Positions 1 to 5,774 of a DNA stretch of 7,301 bases are shown here, piece by piece. Position 1 is the stretch's first letter. Each line of letters starts with the position of its first letter. The stretch covers positions 1-7,301 of the forward strand of contig JABZHP010000058.1 in assembly GCA_015258785.1 (NCBI GenBank), written 5' to 3'. The notes beneath the pieces were generated by a model. It saw only the letters and a list, made by a program, of their open reading frames with translations. It was not told the DNA's origin and did not search any database. Made by a program: the position numbers and the translations under genes. The stretch is from Atopobium sp. GTDB lineage: Bacteria > Actinomycetota > Coriobacteriia > Coriobacteriales > Atopobiaceae.

Positions 1-833
1 GGCAGGTTAATCTGTGCCTGCTGAGCGCTAGAGAGCTCCTTCTTGGCATTCTCTGCAGCCTCCTTGAGGCGCTGAAGTGCCATTGGGTCCTTGCGGAGGT
101 CAATGCTGTTATCGGAGTTGAACTTGTCTGCAAGCCAGTCGATAACACGCTGATCCCAGTCGTCGCCGCCCAGGTGATTGTCGCCGTTGGTTGCAAGAAC
201 CTCAACAACGCCGTCTGCAAGATCAAGCAGGGAGACGTCGAAGGTACCGCCACCGAGGTCGAAGACGAGAACCTTGTGGTCCTGATCCTTCTTGTCCAGA
301 CCGTAAGCAAGAGCTGCTGCGGTTGGCTCGTTGACAATACGCTGGACGTTAAGGCCAGCAATCTTGCCTGCATCCTTGGTTGCCTGACGCTGTGCGTCGT
401 TGAAGTATGCTGGGACAGTAATGACAGCGTCGGTTACAGGCTCACCGAGGTACTTCTCGGCGTCTGCCTTCATCTTTGCAAGGGTCATAGCGCTGATCTG
501 CTCTGGAGTGTAGTCAACGCCCTCAATCTCAACGACTGCGCGACCGTCGGTGCCAGCCTTAACCTTGTAAGGGACAGTCTTGATCTCAGACTGGACCTCG
601 TCAAACTTGCGGCCCATAAAACGCTTGATGGAGAAGACAGTGTTTACAGGGTTGGTGACAGCCTGGTTCTTTGCTGCCTTACCAACAATACGGTCACCGT
701 CAGCACGGAAGCCGACGACGGAAGGAGTTGTGCGGTCTCCCTCTGCGTTAACGATAATAGTTGGCTCTCCACCCTCAAGGACAGCCATAGCTGAGTTTGT
801 AGTACCCAGGTCAATTCCAAGAATCTTACCCAT
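1..833 (-). CDS. dnaK: Chaperone DnaK (Hsp70), N-terminal part, cut by the window edge
   Basis: DnaK is the cytosolic ATP-dependent Hsp70 chaperone that works with DnaJ and GrpE in protein folding and heat shock. The first 277 codons are visible, covering most of the ATPase domain; the rest lies beyond base 1. Motifs seen: phosphate-1 loop GIDLGTTNS (residues 6-14), TVPAYFNDAQRQATKDAG (139-156), NEPTAAALAYGLD (168-180), phosphate-2 DLGGGTFDVS (192-201, with Thr197 at the autophosphorylation position) and GDNHLGGDDWDQR. The ATG at 831-833 is preceded by GGAAAGGAT about 8 nt upstream. The sequence from residue 160 onward is very like high-GC Gram-positive DnaK. However, residues about 75-100 form a 22-residue insert that is absent from the mycobacterial protein (see findings). 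The gene lies 186 nt downstream of the fructose-6-phosphate aldolase gene on the same strand. No canonical HspR (HAIR) or full CIRCE operator is visible upstream. The family assignment is certain. Confidence 0.98.
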   Translation of the reverse strand, partial: MGKILGIDLGTTNSAMAVLEGGEPTIIVNAEGDRTTPSVVGFRADGDRIVGKAAKNQAVTNPVNTVFSIKRFMGRKFDEVQSEIKTVPYKVKAGTDGRAVVEIEGVDYTPEQISAMTLAKMKADAEKYLGEPVTDAVITVPAYFNDAQRQATKDAGKIAGLNVQRIVNEPTAAALAYGLDKKDQDHKVLVFDLGGGTFDVSLLDLADGVVEVLATNGDNHLGGDDWDQRVIDWLADKFNSDNSIDLRKDPMALQRLKEAAENAKKELSSAQQAQINL

Positions 834-868
834 TGTGAATCATCCTTTCCTATGTACGTGTTCCGTTT

Positions 869-876
869 GGCGAGAA
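869..876 (-). promoter_or_regulatory. TTCTCGCC motif in the dnaK leader
   Basis: On the minus strand this reads TTCTCGCC, flanked as TTTCTCGCCAA, about 36 nt upstream of the dnaK start codon. It is one of five copies of this octamer in the window, all between genes. It may be a regulatory or RNA-structure element. The function is unknown, and this copy is the least similar to the others in its flanks. Confidence 0.35.
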
Positions 877-967
877 ACCCCACAGGTAGATGACCTGAAA
901 AGGGGCACAAGCTAACCGTGAACACATACCGTGTTTCTGCTTTACGGTTTTGCTTATACCCCTATGT

Positions 968-994
968 CTGACTTATATACATAATCTAAGTCAG
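968..994. promoter_or_regulatory. Inverted repeat upstream of dnaK (candidate operator)
   Basis: This is a perfect 8-bp inverted repeat, CTGACTTA (968-975) and TAAGTCAG (987-994), with an 11-nt AT-rich spacer. It lies between the aldolase stop codon and dnaK. On the minus strand a possible -10 hexamer TATAAG (958-953) sits about 10 nt downstream, so the repeat would cover the -35 region of a dnaK promoter, as expected for an operator. It does not match the HAIR consensus (CTTGAGT-N7-ACTCAAG). There is no T tract on the minus side, so a terminator for the upstream gene is less likely. The promoter assignment is weak. Confidence 0.4.
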
Positions 995-1019
995 TATGTA
1001 GTAGATTTTTTTAAATTCT

Positions 1020-1688
1020 TTATCCCAGCAGAGTATCTCTACCGTAAGCCTCGCGCCACGCGACAGAGAACTCATCAACAGCAATCTTTGTACCAGGATG
1101 ATCCATCATGGTATAGACAATATCAGGTGGAAGAGTAACAGCATCGATACCTGCAGTGATAAGCGCATGAACCTGCTCAGTATTCTTGAATGATGCAGCA
1201 AGAATCTTAGAATTCAGTCCATGGGTCTCAAGCATCTGCATAAGATCAAGAACCTGACCGATGCCGTCGCCGTAGTTGCACATGCGATTGACGTAAGGAG
1301 CCAAATAATCTGCGCCATTCATAGCTGCAAGGAATGCCTCGTCAGCGGAATAAATAGCGGTTGCAAGAACACCAAGGCCCTCGGACTTGAGCTGCTTGAT
1401 TGCTTTGTATCCATTGCGGGTAACAGGAATCTTCACATAGGTATTCTCGGGGCGGAGGCCACAAATATAGCGAGCCTCTTCCAGCATTTTCTCATAGTCA
1501 GTCGAAACAACCTGAACAAAGAACTTTTGCTCAGGGAGCAGATACTCCACGAACTCCTTGATTACCTGCTCAGATTGCTTGCCACTTCTAGTGATGATTG
1601 CAGGATTAGTGGTAACTCCATCAATAGTCAAAAGCTCATCAAGCTGCTTAACTGCCTCAAGATCAGCTGTATCCAGAATAAACTCCAT
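1020..1688 (-). CDS. fsa: Fructose-6-phosphate aldolase / TalC-type small transaldolase
   Basis: This 222-residue protein belongs to the short transaldolase-like class I aldolases (FSA/TalC/MipB family), cytosolic TIM barrels that use a Schiff-base lysine. The whole length matches the family, including MEFILDTADL at the N-terminus, GVTTNPAII (24-32), YVKIPVT (84-90, Schiff-base Lys86), DYLAPYVNR (127-135), ILAASFK and AGIDAVTLP. Gln59 and Tyr132 occupy the positions that are Gln59 and Tyr131 in E. coli FsaA. Transaldolases have Glu and Phe there, so the expected reaction is reversible cleavage of fructose 6-phosphate (or a related ketose) to dihydroxyacetone and glyceraldehyde 3-phosphate. 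The ATG at 1688 has an AAGGGGAG ribosome binding site 6 nt upstream (1695-1702), and the stop is TAA. The gene follows the sensor kinase by 116 nt and precedes dnaK, with no functional link to either apparent. FSA rather than transaldolase is inference from the two residues. Confidence 0.93.
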   Translation of the reverse strand: MEFILDTADLEAVKQLDELLTIDGVTTNPAIITRSGKQSEQVIKEFVEYLLPEQKFFVQVVSTDYEKMLEEARYICGLRPENTYVKIPVTRNGYKAIKQLKSEGLGVLATAIYSADEAFLAAMNGADYLAPYVNRMCNYGDGIGQVLDLMQMLETHGLNSKILAASFKNTEQVHALITAGIDAVTLPPDIVYTMMDHPGTKIAVDEFSVAWREAYGRDTLLG

Positions 1689-1732
1689 GCGTGGCTCCCC
1701 TTCATCACTAGGGCATCTATGTGCTAAGAACT

Positions 1733-1738
1733 ATTCTA
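1733..1738 (-). promoter_or_regulatory. Possible -10 hexamer for the aldolase gene
   Basis: TAGAAT on the minus strand, 5 of 6 matches to TATAAT, lies 44 nt upstream of the aldolase start. There is no good -35 at 16-18 bp: the bases there are CTTATG or TTATGG. The TTCTCGCC motif falls in the spacer. This is weak support for a separate promoter between the kinase and the aldolase gene. Confidence 0.3.
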
Positions 1739-1748
1739 GCCGTTGTAC

Positions 1749-1756
1749 TTCTCGCC
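1749..1756 (+). promoter_or_regulatory. TTCTCGCC motif upstream of the aldolase gene
   Basis: The plus strand reads CTTCTCGCCAT at 1748-1758, an 11-base match to the copy at 5932-5942. It sits just upstream of the possible -10 hexamer of the aldolase gene. A related TTTCGCC lies 18 bp away (1768-1774), inside the loop of a small GATAT/ATATC inverted repeat (1764-1781). A repressor or activator site is possible, but the function is unknown. Confidence 0.4.
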
Positions 1757-1804
1757 ATAAGCTGATATTTCGCCTTATATCCAAACGGCGGCGTATATGA
1801 AGCG

Positions 1805-2965
1805 CTAATCGGAATCTACAGCATCAACCAATGGAATTCTGATGGTAAATACAGAACCCTGAGGGTTGTTTTCAGAGACTGTTATGGAAGCTCCATGTCG
1901 CTTTAAGATAGTTTTAACCAGCGAGAGACCAATACCCGCACCGCCAAACTCTCTGGATCGCGACTTATTCACCCTGTAGAACGGCTCAAATACAAGTTCT
2001 CTTTGCTCAGGAGCTATGCCTATTCCTGTATCGGCAATTATAATCACGCCTTCTTGACCCCTGGTTTCTAGAGTAATGTTGACTGAACCTTCTTCATTGT
2101 TATAACGAATGGCATTTTCAACCAGGTTGTAAAGAGCTCTATATAGCAGATTGGTATTTCCCTTAACAGTAAGATTTTGTACCTCGGATTGTGTATCAGA
2201 ATGTGCATCAATCTGCGTGTTAACCTGCATGTTTACCATATTATTTTGGGCAACTAGCTTAAGGTCATCCACGACCGTTTTAACTACTGAATCAAGAGAA
2301 ACGTCCTCAGTCTCTCCTAGCTCAGATGTCTCCGCAAATTCCAAAAGGTCAGTGATAATGGAAGATAGGCGGTCAATGTATGTCTCCATCGTGTCTACAA
2401 GATCGTCATATTCATGCTGTTCGCGTTTCTTTTTCTTAAAAACATCCAGTTTGGTTCTCAGTACGGTAATTGGCGTTCTGAGCTCGTGAGCTGCGCTAGC
2501 CGAGAAGCGCCTCTGCATTGCAAATGCTTCATCTAGTTGCTCAGTCATCTGATTAAATGACTTAACCAGCTCCTGAATCTCTTCTCCACCGCCCTCAATT
2601 TCAATGGAATCAGACAATGTATTTGGGCTCATTTCTTTCATGTGAGCAGAGAGTTGTTGAACTGGCTTGGTATAGTGGCCTATTAAAAAATAAGCTACAC
2701 AGCTTCCTGCAACAATCACAACAAGCAAGATACCCAGCGCGTCAAACAAAATAGAACGTTCGATAGTATCTACATCCAAAACGATAGAAAGAGTTCCCTG
2801 GTTGATGGCGTTAGCTGCAGCTAGTTCCAGCAGCTCAGAAGTCGAGCGATACACAAGCCAAGTCAAAACAACGCAACAACACACCAATAAACCCACCATA
2901 AGAAGGGTGAGTTGGGCACGTATCGAGCGCATTGGCTTTGGGATTATTTCACTTATCTTAGTCAT
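1805..2965 (-). CDS. Two-component sensor histidine kinase (HAMP, HisKA, HATPase)
   Basis: This 386-residue membrane sensor kinase is the partner of the response regulator just upstream. Order of parts: cytoplasmic N-terminus, transmembrane helix 1 (about 17-38), a short outer segment of only about 34 residues, helix 2 (about 73-96), HAMP (about 97-150), dimerisation/phosphoacceptor domain with H-box SASAAHELRTP (phospho-His160), and the ATPase domain. The ATPase domain shows an N-box NLVENAIRYN (280-289), G1 DTGIGI (312-317), F-box FEPFYR (326-331) and G2 GGAGIGLSLV (341-350). All catalytic boxes are intact. The outer segment is too small for a separate folded sensor domain, so sensing probably involves the membrane or HAMP. 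A polar Gln/Asn/Asp-rich stretch (about 240-265) lies between the two kinase domains. The ATG overlaps the regulator's stop (ATGACTAA, 2958-2965), with AGAAGGA 5 nt before it, which implies translational coupling. The stop is TAG. The signal sensed is unknown. Confidence 0.95.
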   Translation of the reverse strand: MTKISEIIPKPMRSIRAQLTLLMVGLLVCCCVVLTWLVYRSTSELLELAAANAINQGTLSIVLDVDTIERSILFDALGILLVVIVAGSCVAYFLIGHYTKPVQQLSAHMKEMSPNTLSDSIEIEGGGEEIQELVKSFNQMTEQLDEAFAMQRRFSASAAHELRTPITVLRTKLDVFKKKKREQHEYDDLVDTMETYIDRLSSIITDLLEFAETSELGETEDVSLDSVVKTVVDDLKLVAQNNMVNMQVNTQIDAHSDTQSEVQNLTVKGNTNLLYRALYNLVENAIRYNNEEGSVNITLETRGQEGVIIIADTGIGIAPEQRELVFEPFYRVNKSRSREFGGAGIGLSLVKTILKRHGASITVSENNPQGSVFTIRIPLVDAVDSD

Positions 2966-3638
2966 CGCTGTCCTTCTTAAAGCAATAACCCTCTCCTACT
3001 TTGTTCGAAATTGGGTCATATCCAAGAGCTTCTCGCAACTTTTTTCGTACCGAAAAAATGTGAACACGCACAGAATTGCTGAATAAGTCCACGTTGCTAT
3101 CCCACGCATGAGTCATTAGCTCTTCACTGCTCACAACCGCTCCAGCGTGTCGCATCAGATACTCTAAAATTGCAAGTTCTTTCTTGGTGAGATTAACCTG
3201 AGCGTCTCCAACAAAAACTTGTCGGGCCGTAGTGTCAAACCGAAGTTCCCCCAGCGTCAAGGATACTTCTCCGTGCGTATATTCGCGGCGCAAGAGTGTC
3301 CTCATACGGGCCTCAAGCTCACCAAACGCAAAAGGTTTTATAAGGTAGTCGTCAGCGCCCGCATCTAATCCAACAATGCGATCAGATACCGATGATCGCG
3401 CAGAAAGAATCAATACCTTAGTCTCTGAGTGCTCCGCACGCAGGGCGCGTAGCAAATCAAGCCCATCAATGCCAGGAAGATTAAGGTCAAGTAGAATCAG
3501 GTCATATTGCTCAAGCTGAGCCATTTCAAGAGCCTGAGTACCGTTGTCGACAAGATCAACGTAATAACCGTCCAGCTCAAGCCCCTCTCCAATAGAGGCA
3601 AGAAGCTCCTTTTCATCTTCTACTACAAGGATTTTCAA
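2958..3638 (-). CDS. OmpR/PhoB-family response regulator
   Basis: This 226-residue DNA-binding response regulator has a receiver domain (residues 1-118) with the acidic pair Glu7/Asp8, phospho-acceptor Asp51 (LILLDLNLPGIDG), switch Ser79 and Lys101 (KPF). It is followed by a winged-helix effector domain (about 125-222) with the typical LTKKELAILEYLM, SNSVRVHIFSVRKKL and VGEGYCF segments. The start is TTG at 3636-3638, chosen because AAAGGG lies 5 nt upstream (3644-3649) and the protein begins with the standard MKILVVEDE. The stop overlaps the kinase start by 8 nt, so the pair forms a single unit. A weak promoter (TCTAAT at 3683-3678) overlaps an inverted repeat at 3687-3721. It lies just downstream of the redox operon, whose promoter region carries a direct repeat suited to this regulator family. 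The actual targets are not known. Confidence 0.96.
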   Translation of the reverse strand: MKILVVEDEKELLASIGEGLELDGYYVDLVDNGTQALEMAQLEQYDLILLDLNLPGIDGLDLLRALRAEHSETKVLILSARSSVSDRIVGLDAGADDYLIKPFAFGELEARMRTLLRREYTHGEVSLTLGELRFDTTARQVFVGDAQVNLTKKELAILEYLMRHAGAVVSSEELMTHAWDSNVDLFSNSVRVHIFSVRKKLREALGYDPISNKVGEGYCFKKDSDD

Positions 3639-3686
3639 TTCTTCCCTTTCAAATGCAGCTTGATGCTATTTGCAAGTATTAGAGTG

Positions 3687-3721
3687 CGCCTGGACCAAGC
3701 TCAAATGACTCAGTCCAGGCG
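3687..3721. promoter_or_regulatory. Perfect 9-bp inverted repeat upstream of the response regulator
   Basis: CGCCTGGAC (3687-3695) and GTCCAGGCG (3713-3721) are separated by 17 nt, about 50 bp before the TTG start. On the minus strand the repeat ends 3 nt before a candidate -10 (TCTAAT, 3683-3678), so it would cover the -35 region. That position suits an operator, possibly autoregulatory. It could also be a transcript hairpin, but no T tract follows it on either strand. Confidence 0.4.
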
Positions 3722-3761
3722 TACTTCATACAACACTTCAAATGCTAACCGATTGACCCCT

Positions 3762-3785
3762 ACGGCGAGAAGTTCTTCTCGCCGT
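3762..3785 (-). terminator. Strong stem-loop after the TlpA-like gene (possible U-tract-less terminator)
   Basis: A perfect 10-bp stem, ACGGCGAGAA (3762-3771) with TTCTCGCCGT (3776-3785), closes a 4-nt loop. It starts 31 nt after the TAG stop of the TlpA-like gene. On the minus strand it is followed by AGGGGTCAAT, not a T tract, so it is not a canonical intrinsic terminator. It may still end or stabilise the redox operon transcript. Both arms are copies of the GGCGAGAA/TTCTCGCC octamer found in three other gaps, so a protein-binding site is an alternative. Confidence 0.5.
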
Positions 3786-3816
3786 GTGCCGTGAGCGGTA
3801 TGTAAGTTTCTATAAC

Positions 3817-4455
3817 CTACTTTGACTGAGCAAGAGCCTGGTCAACGCGCTTTTGAAGTTCGCTGCCCTGGAGCTTGCTGGCACCACCGGTAATTGGATC
3901 GCCCACAAGTCTACCGTTCTGGTCAATAACCATAGTAGTTGGGAACGCTGTGAGGCCTTCGATAACGTGACCGCCATCGCTGTGAGGATCAAGAGCGACG
4001 TTTCCGTAGGTAACGCCCTGCTTCTGGAGAATATTTACGGCTTCCTTCTTAGCGTCGTCCGTGTATGCGGCTTCGGCGTTAACACCCAAGACATTGACAC
4101 CTTTGTCCTTATAGGTATCAGCAAGTTCTTGAAGCATTGGCATCTCCTGAATGCAGCCAGTACAGCCATTGAACCAGAAGGTCAGAACAGTGACCTTATT
4201 CTGTCCAAATACGGTGTTGTCATAGGTAGCGCCAGTAGTGATATCTGTTGCCTTAAAATCTGGGAAGGTATCGCCGTCTTTGAGGTGCAGTTTTGATGCT
4301 GCCTCAGGTGGAACTGCAGCAGAATTCTGCTGCTCGGAAGTTGGAGCGGTTGTTGTGCCTGTGTTGCCAGTACCACCAACGCTGCATCCAACAAGCGCAA
4401 CTGCCATAAGCAGGCCAGCGACATACGTCAGGGATTTTGTTACAAATTTTTTCAT
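3817..4455 (-). CDS. TlpA-like thioredoxin-fold lipoprotein (thiol-disulfide oxidoreductase)
   Basis: This 212-residue exported redoxin is the last gene of the redox operon. The N-terminus is a lipoprotein signal peptide: MKK, hydrophobic core (about 9-22) and lipobox LVGC with lipidated Cys24. A Gly/Thr/Ser-rich linker follows to about residue 55. The thioredoxin/AhpC-TSA fold then shows DGDTFPDFKATDI (60-72), the redox motif FNGCTGC (Cys98 and Cys101) and the cis-Pro segment AFPTTMVID (Pro172). It therefore acts outside the cytoplasmic membrane, most likely reducing disulfides or peroxides of partner proteins. The ATG at 4453-4455 has AAAGGA 7 nt upstream. The gene follows the 4Fe-4S protein by 58 nt, which contain a weak CTACGT/ACGTAG hairpin (4478-4494). 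The stop is TAG. No CcdA-type electron donor is adjacent, so the membrane 4Fe-4S protein is the obvious candidate (inference). The substrate is unknown. Confidence 0.93.
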   Translation of the reverse strand: MKKFVTKSLTYVAGLLMAVALVGCSVGGTGNTGTTTAPTSEQQNSAAVPPEAASKLHLKDGDTFPDFKATDITTGATYDNTVFGQNKVTVLTFWFNGCTGCIQEMPMLQELADTYKDKGVNVLGVNAEAAYTDDAKKEAVNILQKQGVTYGNVALDPHSDGGHVIEGLTAFPTTMVIDQNGRLVGDPITGGASKLQGSELQKRVDQALAQSK

Positions 4456-4513
4456 TTCATAGTCCTTTCTGTCTTTTCTACGTACGAAACGTAGCTATAC
4501 ACGTTTATGACAC

Positions 4514-5473
4514 TTACTTTGATGAGCTTGTCGCCTGTGGATCAGCCAAGTGCTTTGCTGTAGCAACCTTTTCCGACTGCTCAATTTTCTTGTTGATTAA
4601 CAGGAGCTTTGCATCAATCGCATGAACAGGACATACCTTTATGCACTCTCCGCAGCGAATGCACTCAAGAGCTGCGTTATTCTTCGTGATATCTACGTCC
4701 ATCTTGCATGTACGCGCACACTTTCCGCAGCTTACACAGGTCTTCTCGTCAACTCGATACTGCAAAATTGAGATGCGATTGAACAGAGAATAAAAAGCCC
4801 CGAGCGGGCAAATCCATTTGCAAAAAGGACGATAAAACATAATGCTCAACAGCACGACAGTTGCCAGAATGCTGAACTTCATCGTAAAAAGTGTGCCCAG
4901 AGCTGCCTTAATGCTGACATCTGCTAAAGAAAGCGGAATTGCTCCCTCAAGAATTCCCTGTGGACAAACATGCTTACAGAAATAAGGCTCTCCCATTCCT
5001 ACGGCATTTTGAATCAAAGCTGGTAGAGCCCAGACAAGTACAATTAATATGACGTACTTCAAATAGCGCAAGGCTTTGAGCTTTTTAGTGCTAAATTTTT
5101 TTGGGAATGGAATCTTGTGGAGAAGATCTTGTACCCAGCCAAATGGACAAAGAAATCCGCAGACAAACCTACCCAGCAAAGTTCCAATGAGAATCAAAAT
5201 ACCCGTAATGTAATACGAGAAGCTGAATTTAGAAGATCCAACTACCGCCTGAAATGCTCCAATAGGGCAAGCTCCCGTAGCTGCTGGGCAAGAATAGCAA
5301 TTAAGTCCAGGGACACAGACTGACTTTGCAGGACCAGTATAGATAGTTCCCTTAGCAAAATTTGTTAGGTGAGGGTTGGTTAGAAAGGTTGCGCATGCCT
5401 GCACGAAACCTCTTTTAGTGATAAATTCTCGCACTTTCTTTCCAAGAAATTTTATCCCTGAGAACACTTTCAC
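4514..5473 (-). CDS. Membrane 4Fe-4S binding protein (NapH/YccM/CcoG-type polyferredoxin)
   Basis: This 319-residue integral membrane iron-sulfur protein probably moves electrons across or along the membrane. Cysteine groups in order: Cys53, 59, 62 and 69; then three Cys-X3-Cys-Pro pairs typical of the NapH group, CGFLCP (105-110), CKHVCP (166-171) and CKWICP (218-223). Two C-terminal ferredoxin clusters follow, Cys246/249/252/256 and Cys271/274/277/281. The first ferredoxin cluster ends CKMD instead of the usual CP. Clear hydrophobic helices lie at about 85-104, 138-156 and 197-216. The last 25 residues are a polar tail. The start is GTG at 5471-5473; an AGGTGA Shine-Dalgarno (5480-5485) overlaps the TAG stop of the small gene upstream, and the gap between the genes is 10 nt, so translation is probably coupled. 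Within the operon it most likely feeds electrons to the two exported CXXC proteins (inference). The physiological donor is not visible. Confidence 0.92.
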   Translation of the reverse strand: MKVFSGIKFLGKKVREFITKRGFVQACATFLTNPHLTNFAKGTIYTGPAKSVCVPGLNCYSCPAATGACPIGAFQAVVGSSKFSFSYYITGILILIGTLLGRFVCGFLCPFGWVQDLLHKIPFPKKFSTKKLKALRYLKYVILIVLVWALPALIQNAVGMGEPYFCKHVCPQGILEGAIPLSLADVSIKAALGTLFTMKFSILATVVLLSIMFYRPFCKWICPLGAFYSLFNRISILQYRVDEKTCVSCGKCARTCKMDVDITKNNAALECIRCGECIKVCPVHAIDAKLLLINKKIEQSEKVATAKHLADPQATSSSK

Positions 5474-5483
5474 TGCAGGTCAC

Positions 5484-5651
5484 CTAGCCAATACCTACAC
5501 ACTCAAGGCAGATTCGCACCGCTTTTCCCAATACGACACTAACCTCTCCGCGAGAAGCGCCATAGACTACAAATGCGCATCCTAATAGCAAAAATAGAAT
5601 AGGTAGGACACGTAGGCGGCAGCTCCAACCACAAGCTTGCTTTGATTTCAT
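5484..5651 (-). CDS. CD1871A-family CXXC motif-containing small membrane protein
   Basis: This 55-residue protein is short enough to be missed by length cut-offs. The ATG at 5649-5651 follows a strong purine-rich GAAGGGAG site 5 nt upstream, and the stop is TAG at 5484-5486. Layout: a short basic N-terminus with two extra cysteines (Cys7 and Cys11, CGWSC), one hydrophobic helix (about 14-31, containing Cys25), then a conserved tail beginning RGEV (34-37) and ending KAVRICLECVGIG (43-55), with the CXXC pair Cys48/Cys51 and the CVGIG end. I recognise this tail as that of the CD1871A family, which occurs beside 4Fe-4S and TlpA-like genes in anaerobic Gram-positives. With a basic N-terminus inside, the CXXC tail should face outward. 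It is probably a small thiol redox partner of the next two gene products. That role is inferred from context, as I know of no tested function. Confidence 0.88.
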   Translation of the reverse strand: MKSKQACGWSCRLRVLPILFLLLGCAFVVYGASRGEVSVVLGKAVRICLECVGIG

Positions 5652-5690
5652 AGATACTCCCTTCTCCTGGCTTTAGTAGAACAGAAGGGG

Positions 5691-5707
5691 TGTTAAATCG
5701 CTGTTAA
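5691..5707 (-). promoter_or_regulatory. TTAACA direct repeat, 11-bp period (candidate OmpR/PhoB-type site)
   Basis: On the minus strand TTAACA occurs at 5707-5702 and again at 5696-5691, separated by 5 nt, 40-56 bp upstream of the small CXXC gene. A weaker third unit (TTTAAA, 5713-5718) is in phase. Tandem hexamers spaced one helical turn apart are the usual target of OmpR/PhoB-family regulators, and TTAACA repeats are the PhoP site of Bacillus subtilis. A regulator of this family is encoded just downstream of the operon. No convincing -35 is present, as expected for an activated promoter. Confidence 0.5.
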
Positions 5708-5774
5708 GCTGATTTAAATTTTCTGGGATGGGTTACAAATAGCTACTCAAATATCTTTTGGATTTCTACGAATA

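Noticed and set aside
174..794. Long plus-strand open frame inside the dnaK region
   Set aside because: It is the complement of the dnaK coding frame. DnaK motifs on the minus strand are unambiguous, and the plus-strand product resembles no family I know.
1721..1727. GTGCTAA as a CIRCE (HrcA) half-site
   Set aside because: The partner half at the required 9-nt spacing is missing, and the gene downstream is an aldolase.
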